A DNA stretch of 64,000 bases, from assembly GCA_902516685.1 (NCBI GenBank), contig CABXZJ010000001.1, forward strand, positions 60,336-124,335, read 5' to 3'. Position 1 is the stretch's first letter. The number at the start of each line of letters is the position of its first letter. Below the pieces are notes generated by a model, which saw nothing but the letters and a program-made list of their open reading frames with translations, was not told the DNA's origin and made no database searches. Of the stretch, positions 53,028-63,000 are shown piece after piece. This stretch comes from an uncultured Formosa sp. (GTDB taxonomy: Bacteria > Bacteroidota > Bacteroidia > Flavobacteriales > Flavobacteriaceae). The translations under genes and the position numbers were made by a program.

Positions 53028-54428
53028 ATGAATTCTTACGATGTTGCCGTCATAGGTTCTGGACCTGGAGGCTATGTTTCCGCCATACGTTGTGCACAAT
53101 TGGGAATGCGCGTGGCCATTATTGAAAAGTATGCTACAATGGGAGGAACCTGTTTAAACGTAGGTTGTATCCCCAGCAAAGCACTACTAGATTCTTCTCA
53201 TCATTTTGAAGATGCTGTCAAACATTTTGACACCCATGGTATTGAATTACCTGGCGAAGTAAAATTAAATCTTAAAAAAATGATGGAACGAAAACAGGGA
53301 GTTGTAGATCAAACAATTGGTGGCATTGATTTTTTAATGAAAAAAAATAATATTGATATGTATCATGGGGTTGCTACATTTAATGATTCAACGCATATTA
53401 AAATAAATGGTGATAATCCAGAAGTCATTGAGGCTAATTATACCATTATAGCAACAGGAAGTAAACCCACTGAACTTCCTTTTGTTCAAATAGATAAAGA
53501 ACGTATTATTACTTCTACACAAGCCTTAAAACTAAATGAAATCCCTAAACATCTTATAATAATAGGTGGTGGTGTAATTGGATTAGAACTTGGTCAAGTT
53601 TATAAACGCTTGGGTGCTGAAGTCTCAGTAATTGAATATATGGATCGACTTATTCCTAATATGGATAAAAGTTTATCAAAAGAACTCGCAAAGGTTTTTA
53701 AAAAACAAAAATTTAAAGTCAATGTGTCTCATAAGGTTATTTCTGTTGAACGAAAATCTAATAACATTACAGTTAAAGCTGAGAATAAAAAAGGAGAAAT
53801 TGTAGTTTTTGAGGGAGATTACTGCCTTGTTTCCGTTGGTAGAAGTCCTTACACTGAAAGTCTAAATGTTGAAGCTGCTGGGGTTAAATTAAATCAACGT
53901 GGTCAAGTTGAGGTTAACACCAGTTTACAAACTTCTACACCAAATATATATGCAATTGGAGACGTAATAGAAGGGGATATGTTAGCTCACAAAGCTGAAG
54001 AAGAAGGTGTGTTCGTTGCTGAAACAATTGCAGGGCAAAAGCCACATATAAATTACAACCTAATTCCTGGAGTTGTATACACCTGGCCTGAAGTTGCATC
54101 TGTAGGTAAAACAGAGGAAGAATTAAATAGTTTGGGAATAGTTTATAAATCTGGGCAGTTTCCAATGCGTGCTCTTGGTCGCAGCCGTGCTAGTATGGAT
54201 TTAGATGGTTTTGTTAAAATACTTGCAGACAATGAAACAGATGAGATTCTTGGAGTTCATATGATTGGCCCACGCTGTGCAGACTTAATTGCTGAAGCAG
54301 TTGTGGCTATGGAATTTAGGGCTTCAGCTGAGGATATATCCAGAATTTCACATGCACATCCAACATTTACTGAAGCAATCAAAGAAGCTGCCTTAGCTGC
54401 TACTGATAATCGGGCTATACATATTTGA
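53028..54428 (+). CDS. lpdA: Dihydrolipoyl dehydrogenase LpdA
   Basis: This is the E3 component of 2-oxoacid dehydrogenase complexes, reoxidising dihydrolipoyl groups with NAD+. The 466 residues show VAVIGSGPGGYVSAIRCAQ (FAD loop), the redox disulfide in GGTCLNVGCIPSKALL, IIIGGGVIGLELGQVYKRLG (NAD loop), NIYAIGDVIEGDMLAHKAEE, and HAHPTFTEAIKEAAL with the catalytic His-Glu pair. It is not linked to E1 or E2 genes here, so it may serve several complexes. Confidence 0.97.
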   Translation: MNSYDVAVIGSGPGGYVSAIRCAQLGMRVAIIEKYATMGGTCLNVGCIPSKALLDSSHHFEDAVKHFDTHGIELPGEVKLNLKKMMERKQGVVDQTIGGIDFLMKKNNIDMYHGVATFNDSTHIKINGDNPEVIEANYTIIATGSKPTELPFVQIDKERIITSTQALKLNEIPKHLIIIGGGVIGLELGQVYKRLGAEVSVIEYMDRLIPNMDKSLSKELAKVFKKQKFKVNVSHKVISVERKSNNITVKAENKKGEIVVFEGDYCLVSVGRSPYTESLNVEAAGVKLNQRGQVEVNTSLQTSTPNIYAIGDVIEGDMLAHKAEEEGVFVAETIAGQKPHINYNLIPGVVYTWPEVASVGKTEEELNSLGIVYKSGQFPMRALGRSRASMDLDGFVKILADNETDEILGVHMIGPRCADLIAEAVVAMEFRASAEDISRISHAHPTFTEAIKEAALAATDNRAIHI

Positions 54429-54474
54429 TGTTGAAATAATAATTTTTCTTTAACAGATTCTTATAATTTTCAAT

Positions 54475-55767
54475 TTGCGAAAAATAAAAAAAATAAGACT
54501 TAATAATATTGAAGATTTCAAGAGACAACTTCTATCATGGGCACAGACTTACGACGAAGTCGCCTGGCTAGATTCAAATCAATGTAAACAAACTTATAGT
54601 AATTTCGACGCTATTTTAGCAGTTGACGCCCACTCATGTGTTAAAGTATCCAATAGTGGTTCTTTTAATTCATTAGAATCATATAGGAAATTAACAAATG
54701 ATTGGATTTTTGGTTACTTTTCATATGATTTAAAAAATGATTTAGAGAACTTGAAGTCTCAAAATTATGATTTATTGGACTTTCCAGACTTATATTTTTT
54801 TCAACCCAAAAAACTATTTTTTATTAAAAATAATATTGTTACAATTAAGTATTTAAATCAGTTTTCGGAATCGATTGATTGTGATTTACAAAAAATACAA
54901 AATATTCCGAGGTTTAATGAATCTAAAAAACCTTCACAACCATTAAAAATAAATGCAAGAATTTCTAAAAACAATTATTTAAATCAAATCAAAAAATTAA
55001 AAAATCATATCCAGCGAGGTGATATTTATGAAGCTAATTTTTGTCAGGAATTTTTCACAAAAGGTGATATTAGTCCTCTTCAAATATTTAAAAAACTTCA
55101 GACTTTATCTGCTCCACCATTTTCAGTATTTTTCAAAACTAAACCCCATTTCGTTCTTTCTGCATCTCCTGAGCGTTACATGAAAAAAGAAGGTGATTTA
55201 TTGATTTCGCAACCCATTAAAGGTACTGCAAAACGTTCTTCTAATAAAGTTGAGGATTCCACGCTTAAAAAAAATCTACAGTCAGATCCTAAGGAAATTA
55301 GTGAAAATGTTATGATTGTTGATTTAGTTCGAAATGACTTGTCTCGTGTTGCTACAAAAGGTAGTGTTAATGTTGAAGAATTACATAAAATACATACATT
55401 TAGACAGGTGCATCATTTGATATCTACTGTTAGAGCAAAAATTCGTCCTAAACTTTCTCCATTAGATGTTATACGGTCCTCTTTCCCTATGGGTAGTATG
55501 ACAGGTGCTCCAAAAATTTCAGCAATGAAGATTATCGAGTCCTTAGAGTTTACTAAACGAGGGCTGTATTCTGGAGCAGTTGGCTATTTTACACCTGAAA
55601 GTGATTTTGATTTTAATGTTGTAATTAGAACTATCTTGTATAACTCTGAAAAATCTTATATTTCATATTCAGTTGGAAGCGCGATTACATCGAGAAGCAT
55701 TCCTTCTAAGGAATACGAAGAATGTTTAATTAAAGCATCGGCAATGCGAAAAGTTTTAGAAAATTAA
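54475..55767 (+). CDS. pabB: Aminodeoxychorismate synthase component I (PabB-like)
   Basis: This 430-residue chorismate-utilising enzyme probably makes 4-amino-4-deoxychorismate for folate. It shows HIQRGDIYEANFCQEFF, FVLSASPERYMKKEGDLLIS, QPIKGTAKRSS, MIVDLVRNDLSRVATKGSV, FPMGSMTGAPKISAMKIIES, RGLYSGAVGYFTPE and EYEECLIKASAMRKVL. Anthranilate synthase TrpE is a close relative, but the PIKGTAKR lysine-type motif favours PabB. The start is a TTG at 54475, because the sequence right after it (RKIKKIRLNNIEDFKRQLL) fits the family and there is no earlier ATG. It precedes tilS. Confidence 0.9.
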   Translation: MRKIKKIRLNNIEDFKRQLLSWAQTYDEVAWLDSNQCKQTYSNFDAILAVDAHSCVKVSNSGSFNSLESYRKLTNDWIFGYFSYDLKNDLENLKSQNYDLLDFPDLYFFQPKKLFFIKNNIVTIKYLNQFSESIDCDLQKIQNIPRFNESKKPSQPLKINARISKNNYLNQIKKLKNHIQRGDIYEANFCQEFFTKGDISPLQIFKKLQTLSAPPFSVFFKTKPHFVLSASPERYMKKEGDLLISQPIKGTAKRSSNKVEDSTLKKNLQSDPKEISENVMIVDLVRNDLSRVATKGSVNVEELHKIHTFRQVHHLISTVRAKIRPKLSPLDVIRSSFPMGSMTGAPKISAMKIIESLEFTKRGLYSGAVGYFTPESDFDFNVVIRTILYNSEKSYISYSVGSAITSRSIPSKEYEECLIKASAMRKVLEN

Positions 55768-55783
55768 TTTTTATTTTTATAGC

Positions 55784-57106
55784 ATGTTATCCCAATTTGA
55801 ACTGCATTTGCGAAATAGTTTTCCATCAATTTTTAATGAAAAAGTATTAATAGCAATTTCTGGTGGAGTAGACAGTATGGTTTTAACAAACTTGTGTTTG
55901 AAGTTAGATCTAAAAATATCTTTAGCACATTGTAATTTTAACTTACGTGGTTCAGAAAGTAAATCTGACGAAGACTTTATTTTCGATTACGGGAAGTCTA
56001 ATGGTTTAATTGTTTATTCGAAACACTTTAACACAGAATTATATGCTAAAAAATCAAAACTCTCAACGCAAATGGCTGCTAGGAAATTGCGTTACGATTG
56101 GTTTGAAAATTTAATTAATGAACATAAATTTGATAGATTATTAACGGCTCACCATAGCGATGATAATCTAGAAACTTTCTTTATAAATTTAATTAGAGGC
56201 ACAGGAATTGATGGCTTAAGCGGCATTCCAAAAACAAATGTATCAATAGCGCGACCACTTTTGATTTTTAGTAAAGAACAGATTTTAAATTATGCAAATC
56301 AGTTTGATATTAAATGGAGAGAAGATTTTACAAATGTTTCCCTAAAATATCATAGAAATGAATTACGACACAAATTGATTCCTGTTTTAAAACAAATTCA
56401 TCCTAAGATTTTAGAATCTTTAGCCATAACACAATCAAATATTGAAGCTTCAAAAAATTTACTAAATCTGCATATTGAAGATATTAACAAAAAGGTTATT
56501 AAAAAGATATTTGATGATGAAATTCATTACAGTATTTCTGCTTTAAAAGCTTTAAAATCAACTAAATTATATTTATTTCCGCTTTTTAAAAAATTTGGCT
56601 TCTCAGATTGGGAGGAACTTTATAATTTATTAGATGCACAATCAGGAAAACAAATTCTTTCAGTCAGTCACAGGCTAATCAAAGATCGCGAGGTTTTGAT
56701 TTTAACTCAAAAAAAATCAAAAACTAATATTGAACAAATTATTATTTCTAAAAATGAAACAGTTTCTGTGAAAGAATTTGGATACAGATTAAAATTTAAA
56801 AAGGTTTTTAAAACAGAAGGCAATGATGCTAAAACCATATTTGTGGATATGGATAAAATCAAATTCCCATTAAAATTACGAAATTGGAGTGCTGGTGATT
56901 TTTTTTATCCAAAAGGGATGAAAGGGAAAAAAAAAATTAGTAAATTTTTGAAAGATGAAAAATTATCACTTACTAGTAAGTCAAAAATTTTATTGCTATG
57001 CTCTGATTTAAAAGTTGTTTGGGTAGTTGGAAAACGCCAAGACGCCAGATTTGCTGCAAGTAAAGATACATCAGTAATTTATAAAATTTCTATTGTATGC
57101 CAGTAA
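55784..57106 (+). CDS. tilS: tRNA(Ile)-lysidine synthetase TilS
   Basis: TilS modifies C34 of the CAU-anticodon tRNA-Ile to lysidine, so that it reads AUA. The 440 residues show the PP-loop IAISGGVDSMVLTNL, SLAHCNFNLRGSESKSDEDF, LLTAHHSDDNLETFFINLIR, GIDGLSGIPKTNVSIARPLL and FTNVSLKYHRNELRHKLIP. The C-terminal domain has LRNWSAGDFFYPKGMKGKKK and KSKILLLCSDLKVVWVVGKR. Both the N-type ATPase and the C-terminal tRNA-binding domains are present. Its end overlaps the YheT start by 10 bases. Confidence 0.96.
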   Translation: MLSQFELHLRNSFPSIFNEKVLIAISGGVDSMVLTNLCLKLDLKISLAHCNFNLRGSESKSDEDFIFDYGKSNGLIVYSKHFNTELYAKKSKLSTQMAARKLRYDWFENLINEHKFDRLLTAHHSDDNLETFFINLIRGTGIDGLSGIPKTNVSIARPLLIFSKEQILNYANQFDIKWREDFTNVSLKYHRNELRHKLIPVLKQIHPKILESLAITQSNIEASKNLLNLHIEDINKKVIKKIFDDEIHYSISALKALKSTKLYLFPLFKKFGFSDWEELYNLLDAQSGKQILSVSHRLIKDREVLILTQKKSKTNIEQIIISKNETVSVKEFGYRLKFKKVFKTEGNDAKTIFVDMDKIKFPLKLRNWSAGDFFYPKGMKGKKKISKFLKDEKLSLTSKSKILLLCSDLKVVWVVGKRQDARFAASKDTSVIYKISIVCQ

Positions 57107-58056
57107 TTAAAAGTTCTTACAGACCTTCAAGAATATTCCGATCGGGTTTTATATCAACTATTTATTCTGGAATCATACGTAGATTAGAGATTTCTCAAAG
57201 TCGTGAACGGATTTCATTACAAGATGATGATTTTATTGATTTAGATTGGAGTTATTCTTCTTCTCAAACTAAAAGTGTAGCTGTCATTCTTCATGGAATG
57301 GAAGGTAATGGTCAACGTCCTTATGTTTCTGGAATCGCACGACATTTAAATTCAAAAGGAATAGATGCTGTTTGTGTTAATTTTAGAGGTTGCAGTGGGG
57401 AGAATAATAAAAAATATTTTAGTTTTCATTCTGGTCAGACAGAAGATTTAAAAGATATTATTACTCATATTACTTCAAAACATGATTATCAATCAATTTT
57501 TTTAAATGGAGTAAGCCTGGGTGGTAATATAGTTTTAAAATATTTAGGTGAAAATTCTGATGTACCAATAAAAATTAAAGCCGCAATGGCTGTATCAGTT
57601 CCTGTAGATCTAACAGGTTCATCAAGAGCACTTCATGAATTTAAAAATATATTATATCATATTTACTTTATGATTGGTTTGAAATTAAAATTAAAAAAAA
57701 AATACAAACAATTTCCACATAAAATGTCAAGGCATACACTATGGAGAATATGGACACTTAGGAAGTTAGATGAACTTTATACATCAACTGCCAATGGATT
57801 TAAAGATGCAACTGATTATTACACAAAATGTAGTAGTTTACAGTTTTTACCCCAAATTAAAACACCAGTATTAATACTTAACGCAATTAATGATTCATTT
57901 CTAACAGAAAGCTGTTATCCAGTAAAAATTGCCAAAGAGAATAAATTTATTTCTTTAGAAATGCCCAGATATGGGGGTCATGTTGGATTTACTTTACCTA
58001 GAGGGGTATATTATAATGAACTTCGTGCTGGAGAGTTTTTTTCAAAATTTAAGTAG
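57097..58056 (+). CDS. YheT-family alpha/beta hydrolase
   Basis: This 319-residue protein is related to E. coli YheT. It has VILHGMEGNGQRPYVSGIAR, AVCVNFRGCSGENNKK, SIFLNGVSLGGNIVLKYLGE with the nucleophile elbow GxSxG, INDSFLTESCYP with the acid, and MPRYGGHVGFTLPRG with the catalytic His. The substrate is unknown; esterase activity is likely. Its ATG lies 10 bases inside tilS, and its last 15 bases overlap the convergent maf gene. Confidence 0.92.
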   Translation: MPVIKSSYRPSRIFRSGFISTIYSGIIRRLEISQSRERISLQDDDFIDLDWSYSSSQTKSVAVILHGMEGNGQRPYVSGIARHLNSKGIDAVCVNFRGCSGENNKKYFSFHSGQTEDLKDIITHITSKHDYQSIFLNGVSLGGNIVLKYLGENSDVPIKIKAAMAVSVPVDLTGSSRALHEFKNILYHIYFMIGLKLKLKKKYKQFPHKMSRHTLWRIWTLRKLDELYTSTANGFKDATDYYTKCSSLQFLPQIKTPVLILNAINDSFLTESCYPVKIAKENKFISLEMPRYGGHVGFTLPRGVYYNELRAGEFFSKFK

Positions 58057-58635
58057 GTTTTCATAAACTAAGTTAATAGGAAATCCCATAACATTGTAGT
58101 AGCATCCTTCGATTTTTTCTATACCAATTTTTCCAATCCATTCTTGTATTCCATAGGCGCCTGCCTTATCAGTTGTATTAAAATTATTTATGTAATAAAT
58201 AATTTCCTTTTGTTTTAAAACCTTAAAGGTCACATTTGTACAACAATGAATTAAGATTTGTTTTTTCATTGATGTTAGACAAACTGAAGTTATTACTTCA
58301 TGTCTAGATCCACTTAAATTTTGAAGTATTTCAAATGCGTCTTCTTTTGATTTGGGTTTTCCAATAGCATTGTTTTGATGCCATACTATTGTATCGCTTG
58401 TTATAAGTAAGTCTATTGGGTTTAATTTTTTTTTGAAAGGGTTTGCTTTTAAAACTGCTAAATAATCTGGAATTTCGTGACGCACAAGGTTTTCAGGATA
58501 AACTTCATCAATATTGTTAGAACGTATTTCAAATGGAACTCCTATACTTTTTAATAATTCTTGCCTTCGTGGTGATTTTGAGGCTAATATTAAATTTCTG
58601 GATTTTAAATATTCTTTAATCATTTTTTTATTCAT
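58042..58635 (-). CDS. maf: Maf-family nucleotide pyrophosphatase
   Basis: Maf proteins hydrolyse dTTP, UTP and modified nucleotides, preventing their incorporation. The 197 residues show LILASKSPRRQELLKSIGVP, DLLITSDTIVWHQNNAIGKP, KSKEDAFEILQNLSGSRHEV and TTDKAGAYGIQEWIGKIGIE, with the catalytic Asp in SDTIV. An ATG at 58623, four codons in, is an equally possible start. It overlaps the KdsC-like gene upstream by 8 bases and YheT downstream. Confidence 0.94.
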   Translation of the reverse strand: MNKKMIKEYLKSRNLILASKSPRRQELLKSIGVPFEIRSNNIDEVYPENLVRHEIPDYLAVLKANPFKKKLNPIDLLITSDTIVWHQNNAIGKPKSKEDAFEILQNLSGSRHEVITSVCLTSMKKQILIHCCTNVTFKVLKQKEIIYYINNFNTTDKAGAYGIQEWIGKIGIEKIEGCYYNVMGFPINLVYENLLKF

Positions 58636-59158
58636 AATTGGCTTTATATCCCTTAAGCCAATGTCCTTGTATTTTCAGTATCTGTTCAATAATATCTCTA
58701 GCTACCCCTTGTCCTCCATTCAAATGTGATATATATTGAGAAATTGCTTTAACTTCTGGAGCAGCATCTTGAGGGCAACATGGTAGTCCTACTTCCAACA
58801 TAGCAGGAATATCAGGGATATCGTCCCCCATGTACATAATTTTATCGGTATTAACGTCCAATTCTTTAATTAGTAATTTTAAGTCTTTCAGCTTGTTACG
58901 AGCACCAAGAATAATATTTTTCAGACCTAAACTTTTTAATCGTCTGCGAACACCTTCGTTAGTACCACCAGAAATTATACAAACATTAAGCCCTGAGTCA
59001 ACAGCACTTTTAAGTGCAAATCCGTCACGTGTGTTCATTGTCCTAAGCATTTCACCTTCTGTAGTCACAAAGACTGAACTATCTGTAAGTACACCATCAA
59101 CATCAAATATTAGGGTGTTGATGTTTTTTAAAAGTGTCTTGTAATTTTTTTTATCCAT
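58628..59158 (-). CDS. kdsC: KdsC-like HAD phosphatase (KDO 8-phosphate phosphatase)
   Basis: This 176-residue C0-type HAD phosphatase probably dephosphorylates KDO 8-phosphate on the way to LPS inner core. Motif I is LIFDVDGVLTDSSVFVTTEG, motif II VCIISGGTNEGV, and motif IV IMYMGDDIPDIPAMLEVG. The protein is cap-less and short, as expected for tetrameric KdsC. The related YrbI/NeuC-linked phosphatases are an alternative, but a generic KdsC role is the simplest. It overlaps both neighbours, DUF2520 and maf, by 8 bases. Confidence 0.9.
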   Translation of the reverse strand: MDKKNYKTLLKNINTLIFDVDGVLTDSSVFVTTEGEMLRTMNTRDGFALKSAVDSGLNVCIISGGTNEGVRRRLKSLGLKNIILGARNKLKDLKLLIKELDVNTDKIMYMGDDIPDIPAMLEVGLPCCPQDAAPEVKAISQYISHLNGGQGVARDIIEQILKIQGHWLKGYKANYE

Positions 59159-59909
59159 GTGTTTTTTGAATTGATTTTGTTAGAATTTCATAAATTTTTT
59201 GATAATTTGGGTTATTATTTAAAAGTCTCAAGTGTTTTTTTATCACTTTTTTATCGTTTCTTTTGGCAGGACCTGTTTGGGCAAGATAAGGAGATAAATT
59301 ATTTACCTTGTGAGCGGTTTCATTTATTAAAGGTTTCAAAATATCAAAATCGAGATTTTCTTTATCTGTTAATTCGTGAGCTATTCGATAAATCTGATTT
59401 GTAAAATTATTTATAAAAACAGCTGATAGATGCAAGGCTTGACGTTGTTCAGATTGAATAAAATATGTTTGGCTCCCAAGTGTATTAGCTATATTTTTTA
59501 ATACTTTTCGGTCTTCTTTATCGTTAGCTTCTATGCAAATTGGAACATTTTTAAAACTCAGGTTTGAAGCCTTAGTGAATGTTTGCAACGGATAAAAAAC
59601 TCCTCGACGGTTTTTATTGTTTAAAGACTTCATTGGACAAAATCCTGATGTATGAACTACCAAGCGTTTTTCAAAAATAAGTGAATTTGATACTTTTTCT
59701 ATAGCATCATCACTAACTGCAATTATATATAAATCAGCTTCTTTTAATAATGAGATTTTAGAAGTGAAAGGAATATTTCTAAGGCTATTTGTAATATTGG
59801 TTTTTGACCTGTTGTAAAATTGAATTAGATTTAAATCTTTAGATGCATTTATTGCTTTACATAAATGTAAACCAACGTTGCCAGTTCCTATAACTACAAT
59901 TGAAAACAT
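59151..59909 (-). CDS. Rossmann-like and DUF2520 domain protein
   Basis: This 252-residue protein has an N-terminal NADP-binding fold (FSIVVIGTGNVGLHLCKAIN; ADLYIIAVSDDAIEKVS; LVVHTSGFCPM) and a C-terminal helical DUF2520 half (ALHLSAVFINNFTNQIYRIA, LNPYLAQTGPAKRNDKKVIK with a one-residue difference from the usual LTGPxxRGD). It resembles 6-phosphogluconate or ketopantoate reductase-like oxidoreductases. The substrate is unknown. It heads the operon DUF2520, kdsC, maf, a standard arrangement in flavobacteria. Confidence 0.88.
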   Translation of the reverse strand: MFSIVVIGTGNVGLHLCKAINASKDLNLIQFYNRSKTNITNSLRNIPFTSKISLLKEADLYIIAVSDDAIEKVSNSLIFEKRLVVHTSGFCPMKSLNNKNRRGVFYPLQTFTKASNLSFKNVPICIEANDKEDRKVLKNIANTLGSQTYFIQSEQRQALHLSAVFINNFTNQIYRIAHELTDKENLDFDILKPLINETAHKVNNLSPYLAQTGPAKRNDKKVIKKHLRLLNNNPNYQKIYEILTKSIQKTHG

Positions 59910-60024
59910 TAGGCTAATTTACGCGTTTCTAAATTGTTTTAAAAGTTTAGCCAATAGTTTGTAAAGAATAGTCAAATAATTGTTAAAAGGGTATAATTAA
60001 AATTAATTTTCTGTAAAAAGTAAT
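59910..60024. other. Divergent promoter gap between DUF2520 and ccsBA genes
   Basis: A 115-base AT-rich spacer between divergent genes. I see no hairpin, RNA gene or coding frame. The minus-strand promoter for the DUF2520 operon presumably lies here but has no full TAnnTTTG match that I can find. Confidence 0.4.
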
Positions 60025-60032
60025 TACCTTTG
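60025..60032 (+). promoter_or_regulatory. Promoter -7 element TACCTTTG for ccsBA
   Basis: This full TAnnTTTG match ends 25 bases before the ATG at 60058. A TTG at 60040 that could be read as an earlier start lies in the presumed leader, so the ATG is preferred. Confidence 0.5.
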
Positions 60033-60057
60033 ACTTTAATTGTTTTTAAAGGCTTTT

Positions 60058-63000
60058 ATGTTAAAAAAAGTTAAGAGCATTATTTTTTCAAACAGGCTTA
60101 CAGCAGCTCTTTTCATAATTTATGCAGTTGCCATGGCTGTTGGGACATTCATGGATCAAGGACAAAGTACATCTCCTACACCTTACTCAAGAACACTTAT
60201 ATACAATGCTTGGTGGTTTGAAGCAATCATGTTAATGTTTATGATTAACTTCATAGGGAACATCTTTAAATATCGTTTACTACAAAAGAAAAAATGGGCC
60301 ACACTCACACTTCACTTATCATTTATCTTTATTTTATTGGGAGCCTACATCACAAGGAACTATGGATATGAGGGAATGATGTCCATAAGGGAAGGAGCTA
60401 CTGAAAACACTTTTTTATCTCAAAAAACCTATTTAACAACCTTAATTGATGGTGATTATAGGATTGATGGTGAATTGCAGCGTTTAACTAAAAGCCATGC
60501 AGTTGATTTTTCAACCAGACTTAAAAACAAGTACAGTTTAGAAACCTTTTACGGAAAATCTCCTGTTTTGATTGAATTATTGGATTTTATTTCCGGAGCG
60601 GAAGAAGATATCATACCAAACGAAAAAGGGGAATATTATTTGAAACTTGTTGAAGCGGGTAGTGGTAACCCACACAACCACTTTTTAAAATTAGGCGAAG
60701 TCAGCAATATTCACAACGTTTTATATTCTTTAAACAAGCCCACTGATGGTGCTATTAATCTTACTTATTTTGAAAATGGTGAATTGACAATTGAGTCACC
60801 ATTCGGTGGTGAATATATGACCATGGCCACAAGACAACAGGGACTACTGATAAAAGACAGTGTACAGCCTTTAGTCCTAAGATCAAGGTACATTATAGGA
60901 AACCAAGCAATTGTGTTCCCCAAGCCTGTTATTAAGGGTGTTTTTGATATTGTTAAAAAGTCTGAGTTGTTAAAAGGGAGTGAAGATGGTATATCTCTTA
61001 GAGTGTCTGCAAATGGTGAAACAGATACAGTTAAACTCTTAGGTGGTCAAGGAATCAATAATCCTTTCAAACAAATTGAAGTTGGTGGCCTTGACTTTGC
61101 ATTTAAGTATGGTTCAAAAATTATAAATCTACCATTTGATATTAAACTTAATGACTTTATTGCTGAGCGCTACCCAGGAACTGAAAAAAGTTATGCATCT
61201 TTTGAGAGTAAGGTTACTGTTTTAGATTCTAAGGAGGGTGAATTTGATTTTCATATTTACATGAATAATATTCTCAATCACAGAGGTTATCGATTTTTTC
61301 AGTCTTCATTTGATCCAGATGAAAAAGGAACTATATTGTCTGTTAACCACGACTATTGGGGCACTTGGTTTACATATTTAGGGTATTATTTATTGTATTT
61401 TGGTTTGCTAGCAATTTTGATTAGTAGAGGAGCTCGTATGGAATTTTTAAGAAAAAAATTGGATTCAATCAAAAAAAAGAAAGCAGCTCTTGTATTATTC
61501 ATTGCCTTTTTTTCTTTTGGATCTTATGCTCAAAAAAATCATAACACCAGTCATGACTTTAAACGTCCCACACAAAAACAATTAGATTCAATTTTATCAC
61601 AAAACATTACACCTGTTGAGGCATCAGATCGTTTTGGATATTTAGTTATTCAAGACTCTGATGGTCGAATGAAACCTGTAAATACTTATGCCTCTGAACT
61701 TTTAAGAAAATTATCAAAAAAAGATATTTACCAAGAATATAACTCAAACCAGGTTTTTTTATCAATGCAGGAAAGTCCACAGCTATGGTATAATATTCCA
61801 ATCATTTACTTAAAGACTAAAAAGGCTGATACAATTAGAAATATAATAGGCATTCCTAAAAATCAAAAATATGCAGCACTTATTGATTTTTTAGATGGTA
61901 ATTTGAATTATAAGTTAGGGCCTTATCTCGAGGATGCGTACAGTGCTCAAATCCCAACAGCTATACAGAAAGAGTTTAAAGAAGCCGATCAACGCGTCAG
62001 TTTACTTTTTAACACCCTTGAGGGTGACGCATTACGTTTATTTCCTATTCCAAATGATCAAAACAACAAATGGATCTCACCTCGGGAATTTATTCAAAGT
62101 AAAATTGTAATAAAAGACACTTTATATGCAAACTTTATACGTACTGGATTTTTAGCTTATATGTCAACTTTACAAAATGAAAAAGTTACGAAAATTGACT
62201 TTTCGCAAAGTGAAAAGTTGTTGGAAGCTATTAAAATTACCCAAGTAAAATATGGAGATAAGGCTATGCTTTCAGATGATAAGATTAGAACAGAAATATT
62301 TTATAATAAATATGATATTTTTAAAAAACTGTTTAGTTGGTATATGTATTCTAGTAGTTTGATGTTTGTTTTGTTAATTATTCAAATATTGAGAAATAAA
62401 AGTAGAGGTTTATACATTTCAGTTATTTTTTTTAAAGCTATGATATATATATGCTTTGGTCTACATACTTTTGGTCTTATTGCCCGCTGGTATATTTCCG
62501 GGCACGCTCCCTGGAGCGATGCCTACGAATCCATGATTTATGTGGCATGGGCCACCATGGCTTTCGGAGTTATGTTAGGACAAAAAAGTAATCTTACATT
62601 TGCCTCCACAGCTTTTGTTACTGCTATGATTTTAATGATTGCTCACTGGAACTGGATGGATCCATCAATCGGAAATCTTCAACCTGTTCTAAATAGTTAT
62701 TGGTTGATGATTCATGTTGCAATAATTGTTGGTAGTTACGGACCTTTTGCACTTGGAATGATTTTAGGAATTATTTCATTGGTTTTAATGATTCTTACCA
62801 ACTCCAAAAATAAGGAAATAATGAAGTTAAACGTTAGTGAGTTAACTGTCATAAATGAGATGGCACTAACAGTGGGCCTTGTTATGTTAACTATTGGAAA
62901 TTTCTTAGGAGGAATGTGGGCTAATGAGAGTTGGGGTCGATATTGGGGTTGGGATCCGAAAGAGACGTGGGCTTTAATTAGTATTATGATATACGCTTTT

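Noticed and set aside
58830..59144. Open frame of 104 codons on the plus strand
   Set aside because: Antisense to the KdsC-like gene; its composition is typical of a mirrored coding frame.
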